Below are positions 44,310 to 52,979 of a stretch of 64,000 bases of DNA, piece by piece; within the stretch, counting starts at the first letter, position 1, and every line of letters begins with the position of its first letter. Under the pieces are notes generated by a model. It made no database searches. It was given only the letters and a program-made list of their open reading frames with translations, and was not told the DNA's origin. This DNA is from Pseudomonas libanensis (GTDB lineage: Bacteria; Pseudomonadota; Gammaproteobacteria; Pseudomonadales; Pseudomonadaceae), in NCBI RefSeq assembly GCF_001439685.1, contig NZ_JYLH01000020.1, positions 1 to 64,000 of the forward strand, written 5' to 3'. Both the position numbers and the translations under genes were made by a program.

Positions 44310-45098
44310 ATGCCGCCTAAAGGACATGAAAAAGCCGTGCGACGCAGTGTACCTGGGCTTTACAGCCTGCCACGGCCGGTGTATGGGCGTACTGAATCTT
44401 TGCCCAATCGGGCGCTGACACGACGGCACAGTCACCCGTGGGTGCAGTTGTCCTATGCGATTTCCGGGGTGCTGGAGATCCAGACCAGCGTTGGCCGCTT
44501 CGTCGCGCCGCCACAACGTGCAGTGTGGATCCCGGCGGGCATGCCCCATCGGGTGTTCAGTTCGCCCCATACCGAAATGCGCAGTTTGTACCTCGATTGC
44601 AGCGTCACCGCCTGGGCCGCCGAGCGTTGCCAGGTGCTGGAGGTGAGCAGCCTGCTACGCGAGTTGATCCGCAGTTTCAGCGAAGTGCCGGTGGAATATG
44701 CCCAGGACGGACCCGATGGACGCCTGGCCCAGGTGCTGCTCGACCAACTCGCCGCCGCGCCCCAGGTGGACCTGATGTTGCCGTTGCCCCATGACCCACG
44801 GCTGCGGCAGATCTATCGCAGCCTGAGCCTGCGCCCGGAGCAGCAGACCACATTGGGGGGGTGGAGCGCCAAGCTGGGGGTCAGCGAAAAGACCCTCAGC
44901 CGCGTGTTCCTGAGTGACACCGGGCTGACTTTCCGCGCCTGGCGCCAGCGCCTGCGCCTGCTGAGCGCCCTGCCCGCCCTGGAACAAGGCGAGCGGGTGA
45001 CGGATGTGGCATTGGGGTGTGGGTATGAATCGACGTCGGCATTTATCAATGCGTTTCGTCAGCAGTTTGAAACGACACCTGGTGAGTTTTTTCGCTGA
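44310..45098 (+). CDS. AraC-family regulator with cupin domain
   Basis: A 262-residue protein. The N-terminal cupin has HSHPWVQLSYAISGVLEIQT and RAVWIPAGMPHRV. The C-terminal double helix-turn-helix has LGVSEKTLSRVFLSDTGLTF and the signature VALGCGYESTSAFINAFRQQF ahead of GEFF. The layout matches NimR/YdeC-like regulators, which commonly control a divergent transporter gene. Here that is the YfeH-like symporter, an inference from position. Confidence 0.87.
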   Translation: MPPKGHEKAVRRSVPGLYSLPRPVYGRTESLPNRALTRRHSHPWVQLSYAISGVLEIQTSVGRFVAPPQRAVWIPAGMPHRVFSSPHTEMRSLYLDCSVTAWAAERCQVLEVSSLLRELIRSFSEVPVEYAQDGPDGRLAQVLLDQLAAAPQVDLMLPLPHDPRLRQIYRSLSLRPEQQTTLGGWSAKLGVSEKTLSRVFLSDTGLTFRAWRQRLRLLSALPALEQGERVTDVALGCGYESTSAFINAFRQQFETTPGEFFR

Positions 45099-45123
45099 TC
45101 CTTTGGGGCTGTGAGGATCAAAA

Positions 45124-45426
45124 TGTGGGAGGGGGCTTGCCCCCGATGAGCATGGGTATCTACACAACTCTGACGTAGCAACTATCAGTAACCACGATGC
45201 GAAGCGAGCCGCTCTTGATCTTGATCTGCTTTTGATCTTGATCTTAGGCGCCCCGTTAAACCACGCAGGCCGGAATTCGACAGGGATTTGGGGCTCTTTT
45301 CCAAAGTGACCCGCTGTAAAAGCGGAACCCTAAGTGGCCGTTGCCCAAATAACGGATATGTACTCAGTCTGATCCAACATCCTGGTCGGCTGTCAGGCCG
45401 CCATCGGGGGCAAGCCCCCTCCCACA
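45124..45426. repeat. Composite repeat copy C bounded by inverted REPs (internal deletion)
   Basis: REP in plus orientation at 45124-45147 and in minus orientation at 45403-45426. The enclosed sequence, read on the minus strand, matches copy B (10920-11321). It joins gtcactttggaaaagag directly to CCCCAAATCCCTGTCG, so the 147 bases lying between two CCCCAAA direct repeats in copy B (11054-11200) are absent. The rest of the 45099-45590 gap holds only the promoter area of the next gene. Confidence 0.8.
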
Positions 45427-45590
45427 CTTTTGACGGCATTTCATGTCTAGAATGGGGTTGGCCGCCTGCGCTTCATAGGGCTCGAACAGATATCGGGATC
45501 TATTGTCATGCAAATAACCCACAAACCCGCGCTCGGCTGGTATTGTGCCGCGCTTTGAAATGCCGCTACTGACCTGCGAGGAAATGGACG

Positions 45591-46022
45591 TTGAACACTG
45601 ACGAAAAAATGACCGGGGACCTGTTCGAGGTTGATAAGCGCCTGTCACTCAAGCCCGTGGTGGACTTCAACGCTTACCTGCGCAGCGCCTTTGGTGACGG
45701 CCCGTGCACCTGCGTACGGTGTGCTGCCAGCGGCGGTGATGAAAGCGGCTATGAGTTCCAGCACACGTTCACCTTCGACGGTAAGCCGATGCACCGTCGC
45801 TTTGCTTCGACAGCGGGCAGTGATGTGTTGATGGCGTTGAAGAAGGCGTGGTTGTCGTACACCAAGGTCGAGCTGCCGCTCAGTGGCGTGCTGGTGCTGG
45901 AGATGGTGAAGGAGTTTGTCGAGCCGCAGTTGCACAAGCGCCTGGCGCCGTTGTTCGTGGCCAGTGGGCTGGTCAAGGATGTCGACGGCGAACTGCGCAT
46001 TCAGCCGCAAGCTGCGGCCTGA
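45591..46022 (+). CDS. Hypothetical protein with clustered cysteines
   Basis: A 143-residue protein beginning with TTG, preceded by GAGGAA about 9 bases upstream; an in-frame ATG at 45609 is the alternative. I do not recognise a family. A C-x-C-x2-C cluster (GPCTCVRCAASGG, near residue 38-44) could bind metal. The C-terminal half (LSGVLVLEMVKEFVEPQLHK) looks helical. No signal peptide or membrane segment. It is isolated between a composite repeat and a REPIN, with coding-like GC-rich third positions supporting a real gene. Confidence 0.65.
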   Translation: MNTDEKMTGDLFEVDKRLSLKPVVDFNAYLRSAFGDGPCTCVRCAASGGDESGYEFQHTFTFDGKPMHRRFASTAGSDVLMALKKAWLSYTKVELPLSGVLVLEMVKEFVEPQLHKRLAPLFVASGLVKDVDGELRIQPQAAA

Positions 46023-46032
46023 TACAGGCCAA

Positions 46033-46121
46033 TGTGGGAGCTGGCTTGCCTGCGAAAGCGGTAGTGCAGTAACAGATGCAGTGACTGTCACACCGCCATC
46101 GCAGGCAAGCCAGCTCCCACA
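46033..46121. repeat. REPIN, GCTGGC sub-type
   Basis: TGTGGGAGCTGGCTTGCCTGC (plus) and GCAGGCAAGCCAGCTCCCACA (minus) with about 47 bases between. It is the second REP sub-type, also seen singly at 72-95, and fills the convergent gap between the hypothetical gene and the zinc dehydrogenase gene. Confidence 0.85.
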
Positions 46122-46138
46122 TTTTTCCGGGTATTGGC

Positions 46139-47383
46139 TCAGAAGCCAGGAACGCCCTGTATACGCAACTCAGGGGTCAGTTCGCCCACCGGTTCAGTGA
46201 GCGGCCGGTCGTCTCCCCCCGGCAGGAGGATCACCTTGCGGCACTCTTCCTCGGCTTTATCAAACAGTTCATAGCCCCGCGCGGCCTGTTCCAGGGACAG
46301 CCGATGGGTGACGATCGCCTCGGGGTTCAGGTGCCCCAGTTCGATATGCTCCAGCAGCTCGGGTAGAAAGCGCTGCACATGGGTCTGGCCCATCTTGAAG
46401 GTCAGGCCCTTGTCGAAGGCATCGCCGAACATGAAGCCGTGGATAAATCCGGCGTACACCCCGGCTACGCTGACCACGCCACCGCGGCGTACGGCAGCGA
46501 TGCACTGGCGCAGGGCCTTGCCGCTGCTGCCTTCGATCTTGAGGGTGGTGAGGATGGTTTCCGTGGTGCTGCCCTTGGCTTCGAAACCTACCGCATCCAC
46601 CACGCCATCGACGCCACGCATGCCGGCGGTCTGGCGGATGATGGTATCGGCCGGGTCATCGTCTTCTTCGAAGTTGATCGGGATCACGCCGTACATCTTC
46701 TGCGCATAGGCCAGCCGGTACGGATGGTCGTCGACCATGAAGATTTGCCCGGCCCCCAGCATCTGCGCGCACGCCGCACTGAGCAGGCCCACGGGCCCGG
46801 CGCCATAGATCGCCACGCTTGAGCCCTTGCCGATACCGGCATTGGTCACCGCCTGCCAGGCGGTGGGCAGGATATCGGAGAGGAACAGCACCTTATCATC
46901 GGCCAGGGTGCCCGGCACCTTGAACGGCCCGGTGTTGGCCTTGGGCACCCGCACCAACTCCGCCTGGCCGCCGGGAATGCCGCCGTACAGGCGGCTATAG
47001 CCGAACAGCGCCGCGCCCGGTGGAATAGCTTTTTTATTCAGGATCGCCCCGCGCCCGTCGTTGGTGGTTTCGCAGGCGGCGTATTGCTGGAGCTGGCAGA
47101 AAAAGCAATCGCCACAGGCAATCACGAACGGAATCACCACGCGGTCGCCACGCTGCACCGCGGTGACCGCCGGGCCGGTTTCTTCGACGATGCCCATGAA
47201 TTCATGGCCGAAGATGTCGCCGTGTTCCACGGTGGGGATCTTGCCTCGGTACAGGTGCAGGTCCGAGCCGCAGATGGCCGTGGCGGTGACACGCAGAATG
47301 ATATCGTCGGGTTGTTCAATGGTCGGATCGGGCACCGTGTCGACCTGCACCTTGTGTGCGCCCTGGTAAGTCATCGCTCGCAT
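46139..47383 (-). CDS. Zinc-dependent alcohol/formaldehyde dehydrogenase family protein
   Basis: A 414-residue medium-chain dehydrogenase. Catalytic-zinc ligands: Cys38 (AICGSDLH) and His60/Glu61 (GHEF). Structural-zinc Cys 90, 93, 96 and 104 follow a C-x2-C-x2-C-x7-C pattern. The Rossmann motif is VAIYGAGPVGLL (~183-194). The length and an inserted middle loop match the FDH-like group that includes glutathione-independent formaldehyde dehydrogenases. It lies 83 bases downstream of the ybdK-like gene in the same direction, so it may be the last gene of that operon or have its own promoter. The substrate is not known. Confidence 0.87.
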   Translation of the reverse strand: MRAMTYQGAHKVQVDTVPDPTIEQPDDIILRVTATAICGSDLHLYRGKIPTVEHGDIFGHEFMGIVEETGPAVTAVQRGDRVVIPFVIACGDCFFCQLQQYAACETTNDGRGAILNKKAIPPGAALFGYSRLYGGIPGGQAELVRVPKANTGPFKVPGTLADDKVLFLSDILPTAWQAVTNAGIGKGSSVAIYGAGPVGLLSAACAQMLGAGQIFMVDDHPYRLAYAQKMYGVIPINFEEDDDPADTIIRQTAGMRGVDGVVDAVGFEAKGSTTETILTTLKIEGSSGKALRQCIAAVRRGGVVSVAGVYAGFIHGFMFGDAFDKGLTFKMGQTHVQRFLPELLEHIELGHLNPEAIVTHRLSLEQAARGYELFDKAEEECRKVILLPGGDDRPLTEPVGELTPELRIQGVPGF

Positions 47384-47466
47384 GCTCTGCGCTCCTGCCG
47401 TTGAGGGGTTACTAGTTAAGGGCGGCGCAAGTGCGTCAGTGTTCCTTCAACCGGTGCAGCACCCGA

Positions 47467-48585
47467 TCAGTGGTCGCCCCTGCTCTGGGCCAGCAACTGG
47501 TCGACCACATGGCGCAGGCACTCCAAGTCATCGGCCCCATCGGCCCGCGCCTGGGCGTGCCAGCGCAATTGTTCGGTCGCGCTGTTGCCGCGCCGCAGCA
47601 GTGCTTGCAGGGAATCGAACAGCTGCGCCTCGCCCATGGCTTCGGCGGTGGCGGCAAAGGTCTGTCGGGCGCATTGCAACCATTGCTCAGCGCTGCCCAT
47701 GGCACCCGTGTCGTCCAACGCAAACCGGCCCGCTGCACCGTAGCGTTTAGCCTGCCAGCGATTTTCCTTGAGCAGCCAACGCGCTTGGGCGCTGAACCCG
47801 GCGCCAGGGCGTTCCATAGAGCATGCGTGGGTGACCATCACCCGAAACAGCGTGACAAGGGCCAAGGCATCCGCCAGCCGTGGGCAGGCATCGGTCATGC
47901 GCAGTTCAAGGGTTGGGTAACGCGCCGCCGGGCGAATGCCCCACCAGCCGTTGCCATCGGCCTTGATCGCGCCCATGCGCTGCAGCAAGGCAAGGTAGCG
48001 CAGGTACTCGTTCCAATCGGCAAAATGTTCGGGCACGCCCATGCGCGGCCACTCATCACAAGCCGCCTGGCGGTAGCTCATGAAGCCGCTGGGCGCGCCG
48101 TCCCAAAACGCCGAGGAGCAACTGAGCAGCAACAGCAACGGCAGCCATGGCGACACCTGGTTCATCACGGCGATGCGGTCCAGTGCTTGCGGGACCTGCA
48201 CATGCACGTGCAGCCCGCACAACACACTGCGCCGCGCCACATACTGGATATCATCGAACAGTTGCTGAAAATGCGCCTGTGGGGTTGGCCGTTGCGTGCG
48301 CCAATCGGCCAGGGGATGGCTGCCGGCACACACGGCACCGAGGCCGAATTCGCCCAGGGCCTCGGCCAGGTTGCCGCGCACTGTCGCCAGGTAATCCGCC
48401 GCTTCGCCGCTGGTAGTGAAGACTGGTGAGGCGGCCTCGATCTGCCCTTGGAACATCTCATAGGCGAAGCCACCGCCAATCGCCTCACGGCAGGCCGCCA
48501 GCACCGCCGCCGAGGGTTCGGCGAGCATGCAGCGGGTGTGCAGATCGGTGAGCAGATATTCCTCTTCGATACCAAAGGTAAGCAT
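47467..48585 (-). CDS. ybdK: YbdK-type carboxylate-amine ligase (GCS2 family)
   Basis: A 372-residue ATP-dependent ligase of the glutamate-cysteine ligase type 2 family. It starts TFGIEEEYLLTD (metal/substrate-binding glutamates) and has a CGLHVHVQVP motif near residues 123-131 and PTLELRMTDACP. Family members show weak gamma-glutamylcysteine ligase activity; physiological substrates are mostly unknown. The gene follows the methyltransferase gene by five bases, so it is in an operon with it and the haem-oxygenase-like gene. This points to joining a carboxylate (perhaps glutamate) to an amine in a shared pathway. Confidence 0.87.
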   Translation of the reverse strand: MLTFGIEEEYLLTDLHTRCMLAEPSAAVLAACREAIGGGFAYEMFQGQIEAASPVFTTSGEAADYLATVRGNLAEALGEFGLGAVCAGSHPLADWRTQRPTPQAHFQQLFDDIQYVARRSVLCGLHVHVQVPQALDRIAVMNQVSPWLPLLLLLSCSSAFWDGAPSGFMSYRQAACDEWPRMGVPEHFADWNEYLRYLALLQRMGAIKADGNGWWGIRPAARYPTLELRMTDACPRLADALALVTLFRVMVTHACSMERPGAGFSAQARWLLKENRWQAKRYGAAGRFALDDTGAMGSAEQWLQCARQTFAATAEAMGEAQLFDSLQALLRRGNSATEQLRWHAQARADGADDLECLRHVVDQLLAQSRGDH

Positions 48586-48590
48586 GGACG

Positions 48591-49535
48591 TCAGCGCAGC
48601 CGAGTGACGGTAAGCGCGACCACGGCGATGCGCTCCACACCTTCATACCCCGGTTTGTCGAGTTCTTCGCCAAAGACGTCGGGGTCCAACTCACGGTAGG
48701 TCCAGCCATAGGCATCGTTGGCCAACAACGGCTTGACTGCCTCCAGGAACGGATCGCCACCTGCCACCATCGCCACGCCGGTGTAGAGCACCAGGCTGCC
48801 GCCAAGGGCCAGGCGCCCGATGGACTCGCTGACGATGCGCACCGACAACTGCTCGCCCAACGCGCCGCCGCCATGGCGATAGGCGCGCTGGCAATCGTCA
48901 TTCATGTACGGAGGGTTGGCGACGATCAGGTCGAATTCACCCTCGACGCTGGCCAGCACATCGCTGTGATAGGCACTGACGTTACTCAGCCCGGCCAACT
49001 CGGCATTCACCGCAGTCATGCGCAGGGCGCGGGGGTTGATATCCACCGCCAGCACCTCGGCGTCATGCCGTGCGCGGGCAACCACCAGGGCGCCGACACC
49101 GGCACCGCAGCCGATATCCACCGCGCGTTTGAGCGGCTCGAAACGCTGTTGCAGATGGGCTTCGATCACTTGGGCAAAACGGTAACTGTCGGGGCCGAAA
49201 AATACCGCATCGGCTTGTACGGTAGGAAATGGTGAATGGGCAAACAGCAGCCCATCGAGGCTCGACCAACGCACCGTGCTGCGCCACAAAGCGTCATGTT
49301 TTTCGATCGCGCCGGCTTGCAGCAACTCTTCGCGAAACGCCTCAGGCAGCAGCTCATTGTCGAACGGCATCGACCAGCCGAATACGTCACGCATATTCAT
49401 CGCCAGCGGCGTCGCCAATCGCCGGTAGACACGCTCGTGGGTCAGGGGCGTCGGCGTGATAAAACGATAGCCGCTTTCCTTCAACCCTCGGCCCAGGTTC
49501 AGCAAGGCGCGATCAGCGAGTTGTTGTGCAGACAT
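48591..49535 (-). CDS. Class I SAM-dependent methyltransferase (NPPY type)
   Basis: A 314-residue methyltransferase. SAM motif I is VDIGCGAGVG (139-148), AVDINPRA is motif II, and the N-P-P-Y motif is at 207-210 (VANPPYMND). NPPY enzymes normally methylate planar nitrogens (HemK/TrmN/PrmC type). The ~110-residue N-terminal region has no recognised domain and may bind substrate. The ATG at 49535 (MSAQQLADR) is 11 bases from the upstream haem-oxygenase-like gene's stop. The target molecule is unknown; the operon context favours a small molecule or peptide over RNA. Confidence 0.85.
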   Translation of the reverse strand: MSAQQLADRALLNLGRGLKESGYRFITPTPLTHERVYRRLATPLAMNMRDVFGWSMPFDNELLPEAFREELLQAGAIEKHDALWRSTVRWSSLDGLLFAHSPFPTVQADAVFFGPDSYRFAQVIEAHLQQRFEPLKRAVDIGCGAGVGALVVARARHDAEVLAVDINPRALRMTAVNAELAGLSNVSAYHSDVLASVEGEFDLIVANPPYMNDDCQRAYRHGGGALGEQLSVRIVSESIGRLALGGSLVLYTGVAMVAGGDPFLEAVKPLLANDAYGWTYRELDPDVFGEELDKPGYEGVERIAVVALTVTRLR

Positions 49536-49546
49536 GGGCAGGTTCC

Positions 49547-50926
49547 TTAGCGCAGACGCGCACGCAGTTGGATAAAGCGGCGGGTCGCGTACAACCCTGC
49601 GGGCGTGCAGTGACGTCGTGCCGACATCCACGGAATAAGGCTACTGAGTTGCTGCTCGTCTGGCAGTTGCCACAGCGAATCCACCAAGGCCTGGGTATCG
49701 GGGTCTGCCGGGCGATGCTGTTCGCGGGAGAAACGGCTGCCACGTCCCGGACGCACCGGCGGCACGCGCTGGCTGCTGTTCCAGTCCCCGGCGATCCAGT
49801 CATGCATCAGTTGTTTTTCATAGCCGCTGAACACACCAAACATCGCCGCGCCGGCGCCCTCGATCAGTTGCCAGAAGCGGCTCTCGGCGGGATCCTGGTT
49901 GCGTTTGATCCAGCCCTTGTCTTCCAGGGCCTTGAGGAAATCGCCGATCTGCCCCGGCTTGGCCAGCCACTGGTTGACGGTCTTGCCTTCGAAGCGGCAG
50001 TAATCCGAATGCATGTGCTGGCCGAAGGTGCGCTTGCGTTCAAGCATGGCGACCACTTCGTCCTGCAGGTTGAATTGCTTGATCACAGCCGTGGTGCCCG
50101 GGCCAAGATCATTGAGGCGATACCCTTGCGCCACGCGCCGGTAGAAATCCGCCCGGCCCTCGCCCAGCGGCAACAGGCTCAGCACCGATTGCGCGGCCTT
50201 GCAGGCATGGCCGCTGCTGGCGTTGTCGATGGTGACGTGGAGGGTGAAGTAATAGGGGTCGATGCCCAGCTCGCTCAGCTCGTAGGAAGTAATCAGCAGG
50301 TGCAGGGGCAACTGTTCGTAGCCCAGGTTGAAGCCGATGATCTCCGGCAGGAACTCTTCGGCGCACAGGCCCAGGGCTAATTGCAGCGCACCTTGCAGGT
50401 AGTGGTCATCGTCGAGGCCGGCTTCGCTGTCGGCATCGTGGTCGCTGAGCAATTTACGGTAGATCACCACATGGTTCTGCGCGGCCTCGCCATCGCCCAA
50501 CTCTTCCAGGTAGGTGGTGAGCAGGCCATCGAAACGCGGGTCCTGCCAATAACGCAGCAAGCCGTTGAGCCAGGCGCCATCCACCTGTTTGGTCGGGCCT
50601 ACGCGCTGCAGGAAATACAACGCATGGGCCTTGTTCTGGAAATAGCGACGGGGCCGGCCTTGCTGGCGTTGGTCAAGGTAGTCCGCGTAAGCCTGGGCCA
50701 CGTCTGCACAACGCTGTTCGACCCAGGCCGGCAATTGCTCGGGCATTTCGGGCAATTCACTGGATACCTCGCGTACCTGGGCCAATTGCGCTTGCAGGAA
50801 GTTGCGCGCAGCTTCTTCACAGCCATGGGTTTCCCCATAAAGCTGCTGGTAAAGCTCCTGGTAGGGGCCGTGAGCCGATGGGGTCATGGAGGCCGGCTGG
50901 CCTGACAGCGCTGTAAGGAGTGTCAT
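49547..50926 (-). CDS. Haem-oxygenase-like diiron (iron-containing redox enzyme family) protein
   Basis: A 459-residue protein. The central helices carry the ligand pattern of haem-oxygenase-like diiron oxidases: Glu141/142 and His152 (YLEELGDGEAAQNHVV), Glu204 (GYEQ), then His230, Asp234 and His240 in FTLHVTIDNASSGHA. Related enzymes (UndA, SznF and other members) do O2-dependent C-C cleavage, N-oxygenation or similar chemistry. The N-terminal ~130 and C-terminal ~180 residues extend the core and are not recognised. First gene of the operon with methyltransferase and ligase. The reaction is unknown; metal binding is inferred from pattern only. Confidence 0.8.
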   Translation of the reverse strand: MTLLTALSGQPASMTPSAHGPYQELYQQLYGETHGCEEAARNFLQAQLAQVREVSSELPEMPEQLPAWVEQRCADVAQAYADYLDQRQQGRPRRYFQNKAHALYFLQRVGPTKQVDGAWLNGLLRYWQDPRFDGLLTTYLEELGDGEAAQNHVVIYRKLLSDHDADSEAGLDDDHYLQGALQLALGLCAEEFLPEIIGFNLGYEQLPLHLLITSYELSELGIDPYYFTLHVTIDNASSGHACKAAQSVLSLLPLGEGRADFYRRVAQGYRLNDLGPGTTAVIKQFNLQDEVVAMLERKRTFGQHMHSDYCRFEGKTVNQWLAKPGQIGDFLKALEDKGWIKRNQDPAESRFWQLIEGAGAAMFGVFSGYEKQLMHDWIAGDWNSSQRVPPVRPGRGSRFSREQHRPADPDTQALVDSLWQLPDEQQLSSLIPWMSARRHCTPAGLYATRRFIQLRARLR

Positions 50927-51096
50927 GATGGCAGTTTCCGCAAAGTCCGTTACAACGGGCCTCCCACAAGGTGGCCCCGCAAGAGCGCTCAAAAATGTGC
51001 GCTTCTAAAAAGCAGAGCATTGGAATGTGCGAAAAATTCAAATGAGGTTGGGTTGGGGTGGACAAGCGGTCATTGACGGCACAACGCAGGTCCAAA

Positions 51097-51185
51097 TGTG
51101 GGAGGGGGCTTGCTCCCGATAGCGGTGTATCAGCCACTCCATCTGTGACTGAACCACCGCTATCGGGAGCAAGCCCCCTCCCACA
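51097..51185. repeat. REPIN
   Basis: TGTGGGAGGGGGCTTGCTCCC (plus) and GGGAGCAAGCCCCCTCCCACA (minus). The flanking stems CGATAGCGGTG/CACCGCTATCG are also complementary, so the whole 89 bases can fold into one long hairpin. It lies downstream of glpV and upstream of the diiron operon, in the gap 50927-51204. Confidence 0.87.
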
Positions 51186-51204
51186 TTCATCACACTCTGC
51201 TGAA

Positions 51205-52947
51205 CTATTTACGCGCCGCTTCCCACTGCTTGAGCAGGTCGTTGTAGTTCACGGTTTCGCCTTTCGGCTTCTCGTTAGCCAATTTCGGTTTAGGTGCACC
51301 CGGCTGGTCGAACCAGTATTGCGCGTCACGCTCGGGGTTCATTTTCGGGCCGCATACCGGTTGCACCTTGGAACGTTCCAGGCGCGTCATGATCGCGTCC
51401 TGTTCCTTGGCCAGGTTGTCCAACGCCTGTTGCGGGGTTTTCTCGCCACTGGCGGCGGCGGCGATGTTGCTCCACCACAGTTGCGCCAGGCGTGGGTAGT
51501 CCGGCACGTTGGTGCCGGTCGGCGACCACTCGGTGCGGGCCGGGCTGCGGTAGAACTCCACCAGGCCGCCGAGTTTGGGGGCCATGTCGGTCATGGCCTG
51601 GGAGTTGATATCGGACTCACGAATCGGCGTCAGGCCCACGATGGTTTTCTTCAGCGACACGGTTTTGGAGGTGACGAACTGCGCGTAGAGCCAGGCCGCG
51701 AGTTTCTGCTTCTCGGGGGTGGACTTGAGGAAGGTCCAGGAGCCTACGTCCTGATAGCCCTTCTTCATGCCCTTTTCCCAGTAAGGCCCGACCGGCGACG
51801 GCGCCATGCGCCATTTCGGCGTGCCATCGGCGTTCACCACCGGCAAGCCCGGCTTGACCATGTCGGCGGTAAACGCGGTGTACCAGAAGATCTGCTGGGC
51901 GATGTTGCCCTGGGACGGCACCGGGCCGGATTCGGAGAAGGTCATGCCGGCTGCTTCCGGTGGCGCGTAGGCCTTCATCCAGTCCACGTATTTCTGCGTG
52001 GCAAACACTGCCGCCGGGCCGTTGGTATCGCCGCCGCGGGTCACGCTGGAGCCCACCGGGTGGCAGTCCTCCACACGAATGCCCCACTCGTCCACTGGCA
52101 GGCCATTGGGCAAACCCTTGTCGCCGCCGCCGGCCATGGAGAACCAGGCATCGGTGAAGCGCCAGCCCAGGGACGGGTCTTTCTTGCCGTAGTCCATGTG
52201 CCCATAGATGCGTTTGCCGTCGATTTCCTTGACGTCCTCGCTGAAGAACTTGGCGATGTCTTCATAGGCCGACCAGTTCACTGGCACGCCGAGGTCGTAG
52301 CCGTATTTCTCCTTGAACTTGGCTTTCAGCTCCGGGCGCTCGAACCAGTCGGCGCGAAACCAGTAGAGGTTGGCGAACTGCTGATCGGGCAGCTGGTAGA
52401 TCTTGCCGTCCGGCGCGGTGGTGAAGGACAGGCCGATAAAGTCCTTGAGGTCCAGGGTCGGCGAAGTGAAATCCTTGCCTTCGTTGGCCATCAGGTCGGT
52501 GATGGATTCGGTCTTGCCGTAGCGAAAGTGCGTACCGATCAAGTCGGAATCGTTGACCCAGCCGTCATAGATATTCTTGTCGGACTGCATCTGGGTCTGC
52601 AGCTTCTCCACCACGTCGCCTTCCTGGAGCAGGTCGTGGGTCAGCTTGATCCCGGTGATTTCACTGAAGGCCTTGGCCAGCACCTTGGACTCGTATTCGT
52701 GGGTGGTGAGGGTTTCCGACACCACGTTGATCTTCATCCCACGGAAGGGTTCCGACGCCTTGATAAACCACTTCAACTCCTCAAGCTGTTGGGCTTCGGT
52801 GAGGGTGGAGGGCTTGAACTCGCTGCCGATCCATTTTTTCGCGGCATCTTCATAGGCATCGGCCCAGGCCGAGGCGCTCAACCCGCTGAGGGCCAGTACG
52901 GCGGCCAATGAAATGCTATGTCGCAGCTTATTGTTTTTATTCAACAT
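51205..52947 (-). CDS. glpV: ABC transporter binding protein, glycerol (GlpV) type
   Basis: A 580-residue extracytoplasmic binding protein with signal peptide (residues 1-29, ending SASAWA). Its length and DAYEDAAKKWIGSEFKPSTL opening differ from the ~400-residue sugar-binding proteins but match GlpV proteins of glycerol ABC importers. AGGTCTCT-type spacing follows a strong GGAGGT before the ATG. It is the last gene of the six-gene glpSTPQUV-order cluster, 32 bases after glpU. The gene-order match to the rhizobial glycerol system is the main evidence for the substrate; alternatives (erythritol, other polyols) remain possible. Confidence 0.83.
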   Translation of the reverse strand: MLNKNNKLRHSISLAAVLALSGLSASAWADAYEDAAKKWIGSEFKPSTLTEAQQLEELKWFIKASEPFRGMKINVVSETLTTHEYESKVLAKAFSEITGIKLTHDLLQEGDVVEKLQTQMQSDKNIYDGWVNDSDLIGTHFRYGKTESITDLMANEGKDFTSPTLDLKDFIGLSFTTAPDGKIYQLPDQQFANLYWFRADWFERPELKAKFKEKYGYDLGVPVNWSAYEDIAKFFSEDVKEIDGKRIYGHMDYGKKDPSLGWRFTDAWFSMAGGGDKGLPNGLPVDEWGIRVEDCHPVGSSVTRGGDTNGPAAVFATQKYVDWMKAYAPPEAAGMTFSESGPVPSQGNIAQQIFWYTAFTADMVKPGLPVVNADGTPKWRMAPSPVGPYWEKGMKKGYQDVGSWTFLKSTPEKQKLAAWLYAQFVTSKTVSLKKTIVGLTPIRESDINSQAMTDMAPKLGGLVEFYRSPARTEWSPTGTNVPDYPRLAQLWWSNIAAAASGEKTPQQALDNLAKEQDAIMTRLERSKVQPVCGPKMNPERDAQYWFDQPGAPKPKLANEKPKGETVNYNDLLKQWEAARK

Positions 52948-52979
52948 AGAGACCTCCTGGTTGTTTATTCATAAGGGCA

